A stretch of DNA of 64,000 nucleotides from Parerythrobacter_A sp963761775 (GCA_963761775.1 CAVXIF010000011.1:558001-622000); one strand, 5' to 3'. Counted from the stretch's first letter, positions 1 to 10,729 are shown. Program-made: numbers and translations. Notes: generated from the sequence alone by a model not told the origin.

Positions 1-35
1 GGATGATTGCGGCCGAAGCCATTGCCAGGGGCTGA
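1..35 (+). CDS. possible 3' end of an upstream gene (partial)
   Basis: An open frame enters from the left edge and ends at a TGA at 33-35, giving the C-terminal residues MIAAEAIARG. It is too short to identify. It lies 27 bp before xerD on the same strand, so it could be the end of a gene in the same transcription unit, or it could be chance. Confidence 0.2.
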   Translation, partial: MIAAEAIARG

Positions 36-62
36 CGCCTTGGCTCCGGCATCCGGGCCGGA

Positions 63-932
63 ATGACGATAGACGATTTCCTGGCGATGATGGCGGCGCA
101 GCGCGGCGCGGCGGCCAACACCCTTGCCGCCTATCGCCGCGATCTGGAAGGGGTGGAAGCGGTAACCGGTGCGCTGCAATCGGCGACCGAGCAGGATCTG
201 ACCGCTCTGCCACGTGTATGGGCCACACTCGCCCCCGCGACCGTGGCGCGCAAGACATCGGCGCTGCGCCAGTTCTATGCGTTCTTGCAGGACGAGGGCG
301 CGCGCGAAGACAATCCTGCCGAAGCGATCCCGCGCCCGACCCCACGCCGCGCGTTGCCAAAATTGCTTTCCCATACCGAGATAGAGCGCCTGTTCGCGCA
401 GGCGGAGGAAGAGGCCGGTACGGGCAGGCGGCTTACGATACGGATGCTTGCGTTGCTCGAATTGCTTTACGGATCGGGCCTGCGTGCGACGGAGCTGGTG
501 TCACTACCGCTGTCGGCAGTGCCGCGCGATGCGCCCTACCTGATGATCGAGGGGAAGGGCGGAAAGCAGCGCATGGCCCCGGTCAGCCGACGTGCGGTCG
601 AAGCGGTTGGCGCGTGGCTGGCGGTGCGGCCCGACAGGGGCAGGTTCCTGTTCCCGTCGCCCGGCAAGGGCCACCTTACGCGGGTGCGGCTGTATCAGTT
701 GCTGAAAGCGCTTGCAGCGCGCGCGGGTTTGCCGCCCGAAAAAGTCAGCCCGCATGTGCTGCGCCACGCCTTTGCCACCCATCTTTTGGAGGGCGGGGCG
801 GACCTGCGCGTGTTGCAGACCATGCTGGGCCATGCCGATATCGCCACGACGCAGATATACACCCATGTCGACAGCACGCGGCTGGTTGCATTGGTCAATG
901 CGTGCCACCCCCTGGCGAAGGACAGCAGGTAA
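63..932 (+). CDS. xerD: site-specific tyrosine recombinase XerD
   Basis: Predicted XerD, which together with XerC resolves chromosome dimers at dif under FtsK control. It is 289 aa, close to the usual XerC/D length of about 300. An N-terminal core-binding (SAM-like) domain covers roughly residues 1-85, and the catalytic domain follows. The tyrosine-recombinase residues are visible: R141 in GSGLRATEL, H231 and R234 in HVLRH, H257 in LGHAD, and the nucleophile Y266 in IYTHV. The call XerD rather than XerC rests on overall look and on accA lying directly downstream, a pairing I know from alphaproteobacteria. There is no mobile element next to it, so a phage integrase is unlikely. Confidence 0.88.
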   Translation: MTIDDFLAMMAAQRGAAANTLAAYRRDLEGVEAVTGALQSATEQDLTALPRVWATLAPATVARKTSALRQFYAFLQDEGAREDNPAEAIPRPTPRRALPKLLSHTEIERLFAQAEEEAGTGRRLTIRMLALLELLYGSGLRATELVSLPLSAVPRDAPYLMIEGKGGKQRMAPVSRRAVEAVGAWLAVRPDRGRFLFPSPGKGHLTRVRLYQLLKALAARAGLPPEKVSPHVLRHAFATHLLEGGADLRVLQTMLGHADIATTQIYTHVDSTRLVALVNACHPLAKDSR

Positions 933-983
933 GAGTGTTGCGGATGCTTGCGAAGCGCCGCCCATCGGCCTAGCGCAGCGCGC

Positions 984-1931
984 ATGACATCCTATCTCGA
1001 ATTCGAGAAGCCGGTCGCCCAGCTCGAAGCCCGTATCGAAGAAATGCGCGCCGGCGCGTCGGCAGACGGCGTCGACATAGCGGACGAGATCGCGCGGCTT
1101 CAGGCCAAGAGCGCCGACCTGCTGCAAACTACCTATGCCAATCTCAGCCCGTGGCAGAAAACGCAGGTGGCCCGGCATCCGTCGCGCCCGCATTTCCATG
1201 ATTTCGTGCGGCATGCGTTTACCGATTTCCTGCCGCTGGGCGGGGACCGGACCTATGGCGAGGACGAGGCGATACTTGGCGGCTTCGCCCGGCTAGGCGG
1301 ACGGCGCGTCATGCTGCTTGGCCACGAGAAGGGAAACGATACGCAGTCGCGTCTTCGCCACAATTTCGGGATGGGCAAGCCGGAGGGCTATCGCAAGGCG
1401 GTGCGCCTGATGGAACTGGCCGGGCGCTGCGGTGTGCCGGTGGTGACGCTGGTCGATACGTCCGGCGCATTTCCCGGTGTCGAGGCGGAGGAACGCGGAC
1501 AGGCCGAGGCCATTGCCCGCGCAACCGAAGCCTGCCTCGCGCTGCCGGTGCCGATGGTGGCGACCATCGTTGGCGAAGGCGGATCCGGCGGTGCGGTTGC
1601 CTTGGCCAGTGCGGAACGGGTGCTGATGTTCGAGCATGCGGTATATTCCGTGATCTCACCCGAAGGCTGTGCCTCGATCCTGTGGCGAACGGCGGACAAG
1701 GCCCCCGATGCCGCGGAGGCGATGAAGGTGACGGCACAGCATCTGAAGAAGCTGGGCGTAATCGACCGCATCTTGCGTGAGCCGGCGGGCGGGGCGCATC
1801 GTGACCCCGAAGCGGCGGCGAAGACATTGGGCAAGACACTGGCAACAGAACTCGACGCGCTGTCGGGGCAATCCCCCGACGCATTGCGCACACGGCGGGA
1901 AGACCGCTTTCTGGCGATCGGCAACCGATAG
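984..1931 (+). CDS. accA: acetyl-CoA carboxylase carboxyltransferase subunit alpha
   Basis: AccA pairs with AccD to form the carboxyltransferase that moves CO2 from biotin-BCCP to acetyl-CoA, the committed step of fatty acid synthesis in the cytoplasm. The 315-aa product starts MTSYLEFEKPVAQLEARIEE, the family's usual N-terminus, which is why the ATG at 984 is preferred over an in-frame TTG at 948. The segments GHEKGNDTQSRLRHNFGMGK and PEGYRKAVRLM, the glycine-rich GEGGSGGAVAL and the ISPEGCASILWR stretch are typical AccA carboxyltransferase motifs. It lies 51 bp after xerD on the same strand. No good Shine-Dalgarno sequence is visible. Confidence 0.95.
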   Translation: MTSYLEFEKPVAQLEARIEEMRAGASADGVDIADEIARLQAKSADLLQTTYANLSPWQKTQVARHPSRPHFHDFVRHAFTDFLPLGGDRTYGEDEAILGGFARLGGRRVMLLGHEKGNDTQSRLRHNFGMGKPEGYRKAVRLMELAGRCGVPVVTLVDTSGAFPGVEAEERGQAEAIARATEACLALPVPMVATIVGEGGSGGAVALASAERVLMFEHAVYSVISPEGCASILWRTADKAPDAAEAMKVTAQHLKKLGVIDRILREPAGGAHRDPEAAAKTLGKTLATELDALSGQSPDALRTRREDRFLAIGNR

Positions 1932-2006
1932 GCAATCTGCCCCTGTTCAGGAACCAGCAGGCCCGTACCGCGCTATGTTCAGTAGATATATCAACGGGGT
2001 CGGAGA

Positions 2007-3471
2007 ATGAATATGCGGATTGCAAAAGCGTTTGTGCTGTCGGGTGTAGCCAGCGCAGCCATCGCGCTGTCGGGTTGTGCCGCGGGGAACATCCCTAGCG
2101 CAAGTGCTCCCATCACGTCGCAGGAAGCGCAGCAGGGAGCGGAATTCCACCCGCAACTGCTTCAGGAATTCGGTGGCACATTTACCGGGCCGCAAGCCGC
2201 TTATGTCGAGCAGGTCGGCAAGAATATCGCAGTGCAATCGGGTCTTGGCGACGCGCGTTCGAGCTTCACGGTTTCGCTGCTCAACAGCCCGGTGAACAAC
2301 GCCTTCGCTGTGCCCGGTGGTTATGTTTACACGACGCGCCAGCTTGTTTCGCTGATGAATAACGAGGCGGAGCTTGCCGGGGTGCTGGGTCACGAGGTCG
2401 GCCATGTTGCCGCCCGCCATTCGCAGCGTCGCCAGCAAACATCGCAGCGAAACCAGCTGCTCGGCGTTCTGGGGCAGGTGCTGGGTTCCGTCGTGGGAGG
2501 GGATATCGGCGGTTTGCTCCAGCAGGGTTCGCAGTATACGCAACTTTTGACATTGCGGTTCTCCCGCAGTCAGGAAATCGAAGCGGACGAACTGGGTATC
2601 CAGTATCTGACGCGCGCGGGCTACGATCCGACCGCAATGGCAACCGTGCTGCAAAGTCTCGCCGCACAAAATGCGCTCGATGCGCAGTTACAGGGTCGCG
2701 ATAACGCCACCATCCCCGAATGGGCATCGACCCATCCAGACCCCGCCAGCCGGGTACAAAATGCCGCCGCCAAAGGCACGTGGCGTTACCGGCACGCTGA
2801 ACCGCGATACCTTTCTGACCCGTATCGACGGGTTGCTGTACGGCGATGATCCGAAGCAGGGCGTTATCGAGGGGCAGCAATTCCTGCACCCTGACCTGCG
2901 CCTCGCGTTCACCGTGCCTAATGGCTACTACATGGTGAACGGAACGACCGCCGTTTCTATCAACGGGCAAAGCGGCAAGGGGCAATTCAGCACCGGCGCC
3001 TATAATGGTAACCTGGAGAATTACGTCCGGCAGGTGTTCGCCAAGGTCGGTGGACAACAGAATATCGCGCCCGCGTCGCTGCAACGCACTACGGTGAACG
3101 GCATTCCCGCACTATACGGCACGGCGCGCGTCAACAACGGGCAGAGCCAGGTCGATGTAACGGTGTTCGCGTATGAATTTTCCAACAGCAGCGCGTATCA
3201 CTTCACGACCATCAGCCAGGCCGGACAATCGCGCGCTTTCACGCCGATGTTCAATTCGGTGCGCCGTATCTCGTCCAGCGAGGCGTCCGCCATCATTCCG
3301 CGCCGGATCGACGTGGTCACGGTGGGGCGGGGCGACACGATCCAGTCGCTTGCCAATCGCATGGCGTATGATCGTGGCAAGGTGGAACGGTTCCGCGTTC
3401 TGAACGCGCTGGGCACGAACGACCAGTTACAGGCCGGCCAGAAGGTGAAGCTGGTGGTACGCGGCAGCTAA
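2007..3471 (+). CDS. M48 family zinc metalloprotease lipoprotein with C-terminal LysM (frameshifted in this sequence)
   Basis: Predicted periplasmic peptidase of the M48/BepA-like group, linked in relatives to outer-membrane protein quality control. A signal peptide ends in a lipobox (ALSGC). The zinc motif HEVGH is at residues 129-133, and the third ligand is probably the Glu in SQEIEADELG. After the peptidase domain come a conserved region (GLLYGDDPKQGVIEG) and a C-terminal LysM-like domain (GRGDTIQSLANRM ... LQAGQKVKLVV). The frame breaks near 2775: the first frame runs on to a stop at 2849, while the proper sequence continues one frame over. Dropping one G from AAAGG at 2772-2776 restores a 487-aa protein reading AAAKARGVTGTLNRDTF. 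The gene is followed by a strong terminator. Confidence 0.85.
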
Positions 3472-3500
3472 CCGCCGTCGCGTTTTACGGACGCAAAAGA

Positions 3501-3534
3501 AAAGGCGGCGGGATCGCTCCCGCCGCCTTTCTTT
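3501..3534. terminator. bidirectional hairpin terminator
   Basis: A perfect 12-bp stem, AAAGGCGGCGGG (3501-3512) and CCCGCCGCCTTT (3519-3530), has a 6-nt loop and a T-rich flank on either strand. It lies between the convergent M48 gene and the first Flp pilin gene, so it can serve both. Confidence 0.85.
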
Positions 3535-3552
3535 GTTCGGTGAACGAAGCTC

Positions 3553-3735
3553 TTACGAAAGCTGGCCGTTCGTCGAAGCCATCTTGGTGGCGGTACCCGT
3601 GAACGTCGTGTTCAGCTGGCTGCCGAGACCCTGCATGGCGGTAATTGCTGCGACGGCGATCAGTGCAGCGATCAGGCCGTATTCGATGGCGGTGGCGCCC
3701 TGTTCGTCGTTCAGCAGTTCATTGAAAAATTTCAT
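3553..3735 (-). CDS. Flp family type IVb pilin
   Basis: A 60-aa class IVb (Flp) pilin precursor. The short leader is followed by the processing region DEQGATAIEYGLIAALIAV, where the hydrophobic helix carries the Glu-Tyr pair typical of Flp pilins; a TadV-type prepilin peptidase would cleave just before it. It would polymerise into the thin adhesive Tad/Flp pilus. The start ATG at 3735 follows AGGAG at a good distance. No tad assembly genes are in the window, so this is an outlying pilin locus. Confidence 0.9.
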   Translation of the reverse strand: MKFFNELLNDEQGATAIEYGLIAALIAVAAITAMQGLGSQLNTTFTGTATKMASTNGQLS

Positions 3736-3845
3736 CGTTAGTCTCCTGGTTGGTCGTCTTACCCGCTCTTCCCGATGGTCTTCTGCTGGAAAGAGTGAGT
3801 TGCGGTATGAAGGTCGAGTGTTGATAAAATCCTAAGCGCGGCGGA

Positions 3846-4052
3846 TTATTCACTTGCGCTCATTGCGCTATCCACTTTGCTTGAAATCGAACTCCACGTA
3901 TTGGTGTTGCTATCGGCCATCTGTGTAAGGGCGGCGATCCAGCCGACCACGATAAGCGAAGCGATCAGTCCGTATTCGACGGCAGTCGCTCCGCGCTCGT
4001 CTCTGGCAAGCCGCCTTAATTCTGGCCGCCTGAGGAAACGCGGAACCTTCAT
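3846..4052 (-). CDS. second Flp family type IVb pilin-like protein
   Basis: A 68-aa Flp-type pilin-like protein with a longer basic leader (MKVPRFLRRPELRRLARDER), then GATAVEYGLIASLIVVGWIA, the Flp helix with its Glu-Tyr pair, and a polar tail rich in Ser and Thr. The start at 4052 is preferred over an upstream in-frame ATG because GGGAG lies 7-8 bases before it and the leader then has normal length. It lies 110 bp upstream of the other pilin gene on the same strand. The two sequences differ outside the helix, so this may be a minor pilin or a pseudopilin. Confidence 0.8.
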   Translation of the reverse strand: MKVPRFLRRPELRRLARDERGATAVEYGLIASLIVVGWIAALTQMADSNTNTWSSISSKVDSAMSASE

Positions 4053-4135
4053 CGGAATACTCCCATCGCCTCCGAACTGACAGTTGTGGGTTTTGGTCGG
4101 CAAAGTTTAAGATTTGATTGAGAGGAGCCGCTTGG

Positions 4136-4558
4136 TTGGAAAATAACCCGACATGCCTGTGGGTGGTCGCCGCCGCCTTGCGCTCGGCAGACGGGCGGTG
4201 GCTGATGCAGAAACGGCCCGCCGGCAAGCCGCATGGTGGGCTGTGGGAGTTTCCCGGCGGCAAGGTCGAGGCAGGCGAAATGCCGCATGACGCCCTCGTG
4301 CGGGAACTGCACGAGGAGCTGGCGATCACGCTGGAACCGGGCGATCTCGTTCCGCTTACCTTTGCCACAGCGACGCCGAGCATTGCGGGCAGGGCGGCAT
4401 CGGGCGGACCTGTAATACTGCTTTACACTTTGGGGCGCTGGCGTGGTTCCCCGGTTTCGCAGGAGGGCGGGGTGGCCCGCTGGTTCGCGCGCGAGGCACT
4501 GTCCGGCTTGCCGATGCCGCAGCTCGACCGCGTGCTGCTCTCCGCGCTGCCGGAATGA
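4136..4558 (+). CDS. MutT-like Nudix (deoxy)nucleoside triphosphate pyrophosphohydrolase
   Basis: Predicted to hydrolyse oxidised purine nucleoside triphosphates such as 8-oxo-dGTP to the monophosphate, protecting replication. The Nudix box is complete: GGKVEAGE, then RELHEEL, in the GX5EX7REUXEEXGU pattern. The upstream segment GRWLMQKRPAGKPHGGLWEFPGG is typical of MutT. I chose the TTG at 4136 because AGGAG at 4123-4127 sits 8 bases before it and the protein then begins MENNPTCLWVVAAAL, a normal family start; an in-frame TTG at 4118 would add six residues. Length 140 aa. Confidence 0.85.
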   Translation: MENNPTCLWVVAAALRSADGRWLMQKRPAGKPHGGLWEFPGGKVEAGEMPHDALVRELHEELAITLEPGDLVPLTFATATPSIAGRAASGGPVILLYTLGRWRGSPVSQEGGVARWFAREALSGLPMPQLDRVLLSALPE

Positions 4559-4627
4559 ATGCGCACACTGCAAGCGCGCGGGGCTTGCCAAGTGCGGAAC
4601 CGCCGCCTAGATGCCGCCCCTGATTGC

Positions 4628-4704
4628 GCGCCCGTAGCTCAGCTGGATAGAGTACTCGGCTACGAACCGAGCGGTCGGAGGTTCGAATCCTTCCGGGCGC
4701 GCCA
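4628..4704 (+). tRNA. tRNA-Arg (anticodon ACG)
   Basis: The cloverleaf reads through cleanly: acceptor stem GCGCCCG/CGGGCGC, D-loop AGCTCAGCTGGATAGA, anticodon stem CTCGG/CCGAG around the loop CTACGAA, T-loop GTTCGAATC, and an encoded CCA at 4702-4704. Anticodon ACG (wobble A read as inosine) serves CGU, CGC and CGA codons. Confidence 0.96.
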
Positions 4705-4710
4705 ACCATC

Positions 4711-4745
4711 AAGGGCCGTCTCCGATACCGGAGGCGGCCCTTGTT
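4711..4745 (+). terminator. hairpin terminator after tRNA-Arg
   Basis: AAGGGCCGTCTCCG (4711-4724) pairs with CGGAGGCGGCCCTT (4729-4742) with one G-T type mismatch, followed by TTGTTGTTT. It lies 6 bp after the tRNA CCA end. Confidence 0.8.
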
Positions 4746-4844
4746 GTTTCCGGTTCGACACTGCGGCTCGACTGGCCGCTATAATGTGATAGCAAGAGCG
4801 GCACCGGCCCGGAATGTCCCGCCGTGTAACCAGCAGGGCTGCGA

Positions 4845-6407
4845 ATGAGCGACCACGACCGAGATGCGAAGGACGAGGGCAGCGGCCCATTTGCCGACGC
4901 ATCGGTCGAACCCGGCGTCTGGCGTTACGAAATGGCGGATCGCGCAACCGTCATCATCGATGCCGAAGACTATTTCCGCCATATGCAGCAGGCGATGCTG
5001 AAAGCGCGGCATCGGGTACTGATGATCGGTTGGGATTTCGATACCCGCATCCATCTGGAGGCAGGGCGGCGCTGGTGGCAGAAGGGACGCAAACGCACCT
5101 ATCCCTCTCGTCTGGGCAGCTTCATCCTGTGGCTCACGCGCAAGCGGCCCACGCTGGAATTCCGCATCCTGAAATGGAGCTATGGTGTTGCCAAGTTCGT
5201 CACGCGCGGTTCGATGTCGATCGATTTGCTGCGCTGGGCACCGCATCGCCGCATTGATTTCAAATTCGACACCGCGCATCCCGTCGGAGCGAGCCACCAC
5301 CAGAAGATCGTCGTCCTAGACGACGCACTGGCAGTATGCGGCGGGATCGACATGACGACCCATCGCTGGGACACGCGCAAGCACAAAGAGGACGACCCGC
5401 GGCGCCGCCGGCCGCGCGGCATGAAATACATGCCTTGGCACGATGCGACGATGATGGTTACAGGCGATGCGGCAATGGCGCTAAATAACCTAGGTCATGA
5501 TCGATGGACGCGCGCCGGGGGCAGACCGTTGGACCCGGTGCCGGAGCCGGGAGATGACCTATGGCCCGAAGACCTGAAGGTCGAGTTCGAGAATGTCGAG
5601 ATCGGCATCGCGCGCACGCGGGGCGCGTTCGACGATACTGTGGAAGTCACCGAAATCGCCGACCTGTTCGAGCAGCAGATCGCGCGAGCAAAGCGGTTCA
5701 TCTACGCCGAAACGCAGTATTTCGCCTCGCGCCGCATCGCCAATGCAATTTGCAAGAGGCTATCGGAAGACGACCCGCCGGAGATCGTCATCGTGCATCC
5801 CGAGAGTGCGGATGGCTGGCTGGAAGCGCAGGCGATGGACAATGCCCGCACGCAACTGGTGGAGGCGCTGGGAGAAGCGGATACGAAGGGCCGCTTCCAC
5901 CTCTACGTGCCCTATACCGGCGAAACGCCGATTTACGTCCATGCCAAAATCATGATCGTGGATGACCGCGTGCTGCGCATCGGGTCCGCCAATTTCAACA
6001 ACCGGTCGATGGGGCTGGACAGCGAATGCGACATGTTCATCGATGCCGACCGCCCCGCCAATGCGGGTGCCGAACAGCAAATTGCGGCGTTGCGCTATTC
6101 GCTGCTGGCGGAGCATTGCGGGCTGGATGTGCCAGATGTGCCCGAGCTGCTGGCGCGTCACGGGTCGATGCACCGGATGTTCGTGAAACTGTCCGAAGAA
6201 TGGGACAAGCAGGAAAAGCCGGGCCGCACGCTGCGCCGGTTCGATCTGAAGCACACCAATGCCGTGCAGGAAGTGCTTGCCGAATCGGGCGTGCTTGATC
6301 CCGAAACTTCGGACGAGGTGTTTGAATCCTATTCAAAGGGCGGCCTCTTTCCGAGCGACACGCTGCTGAGCCGCGCCAAACGCAAATTCGAAAGACGCCA
6401 GAAATGA
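4845..6407 (+). CDS. phospholipase D-like / cardiolipin synthase-like protein
   Basis: A 520-aa member of the phospholipase D superfamily. Two HKD half-sites are visible: HQKIVVLDD around residues 152-159 and HAKIMIVDD around 366-373, the second followed by RIGSANFNNRSMGLDSECD. These pair to form one active site that transfers or hydrolyses phosphatidyl groups. There is no signal peptide and no N-terminal membrane segment, unlike classical cardiolipin synthase Cls, so it resembles the soluble PLD-like proteins. It could be a cardiolipin synthase or a phospholipase; sequence alone does not decide. It overlaps folE by 4 bp. Confidence 0.85.
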   Translation: MSDHDRDAKDEGSGPFADASVEPGVWRYEMADRATVIIDAEDYFRHMQQAMLKARHRVLMIGWDFDTRIHLEAGRRWWQKGRKRTYPSRLGSFILWLTRKRPTLEFRILKWSYGVAKFVTRGSMSIDLLRWAPHRRIDFKFDTAHPVGASHHQKIVVLDDALAVCGGIDMTTHRWDTRKHKEDDPRRRRPRGMKYMPWHDATMMVTGDAAMALNNLGHDRWTRAGGRPLDPVPEPGDDLWPEDLKVEFENVEIGIARTRGAFDDTVEVTEIADLFEQQIARAKRFIYAETQYFASRRIANAICKRLSEDDPPEIVIVHPESADGWLEAQAMDNARTQLVEALGEADTKGRFHLYVPYTGETPIYVHAKIMIVDDRVLRIGSANFNNRSMGLDSECDMFIDADRPANAGAEQQIAALRYSLLAEHCGLDVPDVPELLARHGSMHRMFVKLSEEWDKQEKPGRTLRRFDLKHTNAVQEVLAESGVLDPETSDEVFESYSKGGLFPSDTLLSRAKRKFERRQK

Positions 6408-7012
6408 CCGACGCCGCACCGACCCGCACCCTCGCAGCCGATGGCAAGCCGGAAGTGCCCGAACATATCCAAGACGCGATTCGCACGCTGATCGAATGGT
6501 CGGGCGACGATCCGGCGCGCGAGGGGCTGATCGATACGCCAAAGCGGGTGGCGCGGGCGTGGCTGGAGTATTGCCAGGGTTACAAAGAAGACCCCGCCAT
6601 CCACCTGTCGCGCGTGTTCGAGGAAGTGGGCGGGTATGACGAGATCGTGCTGCTGAAAGACATTCCGTTCCAGAGCCATTGCGAACACCATATGGCGCCC
6701 ATCCACGGCAAGGCCGCCATTGCTTACCTGCCGCAGGACAAGGTCGTGGGTATATCGAAACTGGCGCGTGTGCTGCACGGGTTCGCGCGCCGCCTGCAAA
6801 TTCAGGAGCGCCTGACTGCCGAAGTGGCGGAGTGCATCTGGAACAATCTGCACCCGCGTGGCGTGGCGGTTGTCATCGACGCGACCCATGCCTGCATGGC
6901 GGCGCGCGGTGTGCGCACGCCGGGCGTTTCGATGGTAACGAGCCGGATGATGGGGACGTTTCTGGAAGACCAGCGCAGCCGCAAGGAAGTGCTCAGCCTG
7001 ATGGGCTACTGA
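6404..7012 (+). CDS. folE: GTP cyclohydrolase I
   Basis: FolE converts GTP to 7,8-dihydroneopterin triphosphate, the first step of tetrahydrofolate synthesis. The 202-aa protein carries the signature SHCEHHMAPIHGKAAIAYLP, with zinc ligands Cys and His, and a second ligand Cys in ATHACMAARGVR. VVGISKLARVLHGFARRLQIQ is also diagnostic. Its ATG overlaps the stop of the PLD-like gene (ATGA), implying translational coupling. Its last bases overlap the convergent TetR gene by 7 bp. Confidence 0.96.
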   Translation: MTDAAPTRTLAADGKPEVPEHIQDAIRTLIEWSGDDPAREGLIDTPKRVARAWLEYCQGYKEDPAIHLSRVFEEVGGYDEIVLLKDIPFQSHCEHHMAPIHGKAAIAYLPQDKVVGISKLARVLHGFARRLQIQERLTAEVAECIWNNLHPRGVAVVIDATHACMAARGVRTPGVSMVTSRMMGTFLEDQRSRKEVLSLMGY

Positions 7013-7632
7013 GCGGGCTGGGCGCTCAGCCCCCGTGCGAGAATGTCGCGGGCGGTCCCGGCGACGGCTGCGCTGTTGTCGCCATCCCGCGCCCAGACGG
7101 CGTAGCGCAAGCCGAGAAAGACGTTCATGCCCATCACGGCCCAGGCATGCGCCTCGCCCAGGTCGCCGCGCAAGTCGCCGCTTGCCGCCCCGGCTTCCAA
7201 CCGTGTCAGGATGCGTTTTGCCGTGCTCTCATAGTGCGCGCGATAGCTGTCGGGGTCGACGAACTCCGCTTCGTCGATGATGCGGTAGATTTCCTTGTGC
7301 GTGCGGGCGAAATCGAGAAAGCCGGCGGTCGCCGCCTGCTCCCGGTCGAGCGCATCCAGATTTTCCGACATACCCTCGGCCGCCGCGACGCGCACACCGT
7401 CGCTGAAGTCGCGGACCAGCGCCTTGAAGATCGCCTCCTTGCTGGAGAAGTAGGTGTAGAACGTTCCTAGCGCGACGTCGGCGCTGCGGGTGATGCTGCT
7501 GACCGATGCGGCGTGAAATCCCTTTTCCCCGAACTCGCTTGTCGCCGCGTCGAGCAGCTTCCGCCGCGTTTTGCGCCCGCGCTCCGTCGTCGGAGCAGCG
7601 GTGTCGGCTTTCTGGTTTGCGGCGGTTTTCAT
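7006..7632 (-). CDS. TetR/AcrR family transcriptional regulator
   Basis: A 208-aa one-component regulator. The N-terminal TetR DNA-binding domain includes RRKLLDAATSEFGEKGFHA and the helix-turn-helix ending in GTFYTYFSSKEAIFKALV; the rest is an alpha-helical ligand-binding domain of unknown specificity. It is transcribed divergently from the TonB receptor gene, with 96 bp between them containing a perfect 23-bp palindrome. By the usual logic of the family, it probably represses the receptor until a ligand binds. Confidence 0.9.
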   Translation of the reverse strand: MKTAANQKADTAAPTTERGRKTRRKLLDAATSEFGEKGFHAASVSSITRSADVALGTFYTYFSSKEAIFKALVRDFSDGVRVAAAEGMSENLDALDREQAATAGFLDFARTHKEIYRIIDEAEFVDPDSYRAHYESTAKRILTRLEAGAASGDLRGDLGEAHAWAVMGMNVFLGLRYAVWARDGDNSAAVAGTARDILARGLSAQPAQ

Positions 7633-7675
7633 GGCCGTCGCCTACAAACATAAGAAACGCGCGGCAACACTGAAC

Positions 7676-7704
7676 TTGAAAGGTGGTTCACCTTTCAATA
7701 TCAC
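7676..7704 (+). promoter_or_regulatory. candidate TetR operator inside the TonB-receptor promoter
   Basis: A perfect inverted repeat has arms TTGAAAGGTG (7676-7685) and CACCTTTCAA (7689-7698) around GTT. The first six bases, TTGAAA, also read as a -35 box, and 17 bp later TATCAC (7699-7704) could be the -10. The operator would then fill the spacer of the promoter, and binding there would block RNA polymerase. The palindrome is seen directly; the promoter reading and regulator assignment are inference. Confidence 0.65.
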
Positions 7705-7728
7705 GGTGTTCACAACGGGAGAGAAAAG

Positions 7729-10092
<2,364 letters not shown>

Positions 10093-10100
10093 CAACGCAT

Positions 10101-10134
10101 AAAAAAGGGGCGGCACGATGGCCGCCCCTTTTCA
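10101..10134. terminator. bidirectional hairpin terminator
   Basis: AAAAGGGGCGGC (10103-10114) and GCCGCCCCTTTT (10121-10132) form a perfect 12-bp stem with a 6-nt loop. It lies between the convergent TonB receptor and peroxiredoxin genes. Confidence 0.88.
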
Positions 10135-10154
10135 TATTCGATCACGATGACGGC

Positions 10155-10634
10155 TTACATCTGGCCGAGCATGTGGTCCGCGCTGCTGACGGAGAAGTCG
10201 CCAGGCGCTTCGACATTGAGCTGCTTCACGACATTGTCCTCGACCACCATCGAGAACCGCTGGCCGCGCTTGCCCATGCCGAAACCGCTACCGTCCATCG
10301 TCAGGCCCAGCGCTTCGACAAATTCGGCATTGCCGTCGGCCAGCATGGTGATGTCATCCGACCCGGCGTCCGCGTTCCAAGCGTTCATTACGAAGGCATC
10401 GTTGACGGCGGTGCCGACGATTTCATCCACGCCCTTGGCTTTCAGGTCGCCCGCCTTGTCGACGAAACCGGGCAGGTGTTTGGCAGAGCAGGTCGGCGTG
10501 AAGGCGCCAGGGACGGAGAACAGAGCCACGGTCTTGCCCGCGAAGAAATCCTTCGACTGGACCTGCTCCGGCCCTTCGGCACCAGCTTTTGCGAGCTTCA
10601 CATCGGGCAGGGTGTCGCCAACGGAAATGGTCAT
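10155..10634 (-). CDS. peroxiredoxin (Prx5 type)
   Basis: A 159-aa thiol peroxidase that reduces H2O2 and organic hydroperoxides, probably with glutathione/glutaredoxin or thioredoxin. The peroxidatic Cys49 lies in PGAFTPTCSAKH, the Prx5 form of the PxxxTxxC motif. GFGMGKRGQRFSMVVEDNVV is also typical of Prx5. The start at 10634 gives the normal N-terminus MTISVGDTLPDVKL and has AAGGA about 9 bases upstream; a longer frame to 10703 is not supported. Divergent from ahcY. Confidence 0.92.
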   Translation of the reverse strand: MTISVGDTLPDVKLAKAGAEGPEQVQSKDFFAGKTVALFSVPGAFTPTCSAKHLPGFVDKAGDLKAKGVDEIVGTAVNDAFVMNAWNADAGSDDITMLADGNAEFVEALGLTMDGSGFGMGKRGQRFSMVVEDNVVKQLNVEAPGDFSVSSADHMLGQM

Positions 10635-10709
10635 TTTGTAATATCCTTGTGTGCGGATTGGGGTTGGCATTCGATATAGCTCGATTGCGTGCGCAGGCAA
10701 CAATCAAGG

Positions 10710-10729
10710 ATATAAAGATAACTTTATAT
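10710..10729 (+). promoter_or_regulatory. AT-rich palindrome upstream of ahcY, candidate operator
   Basis: Perfect 8-bp arms ATATAAAG (10710-10717) and CTTTATAT (10722-10729) flank ATAA. It is 90 bp before the ahcY start and 76 bp before the divergent peroxiredoxin start, in an AT-rich island of an otherwise GC-rich region. ArsR-family regulators of S-adenosylhomocysteine metabolism (SahR) are known to control ahcY in Proteobacteria; that this site belongs to such a regulator is inference. Confidence 0.5.
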
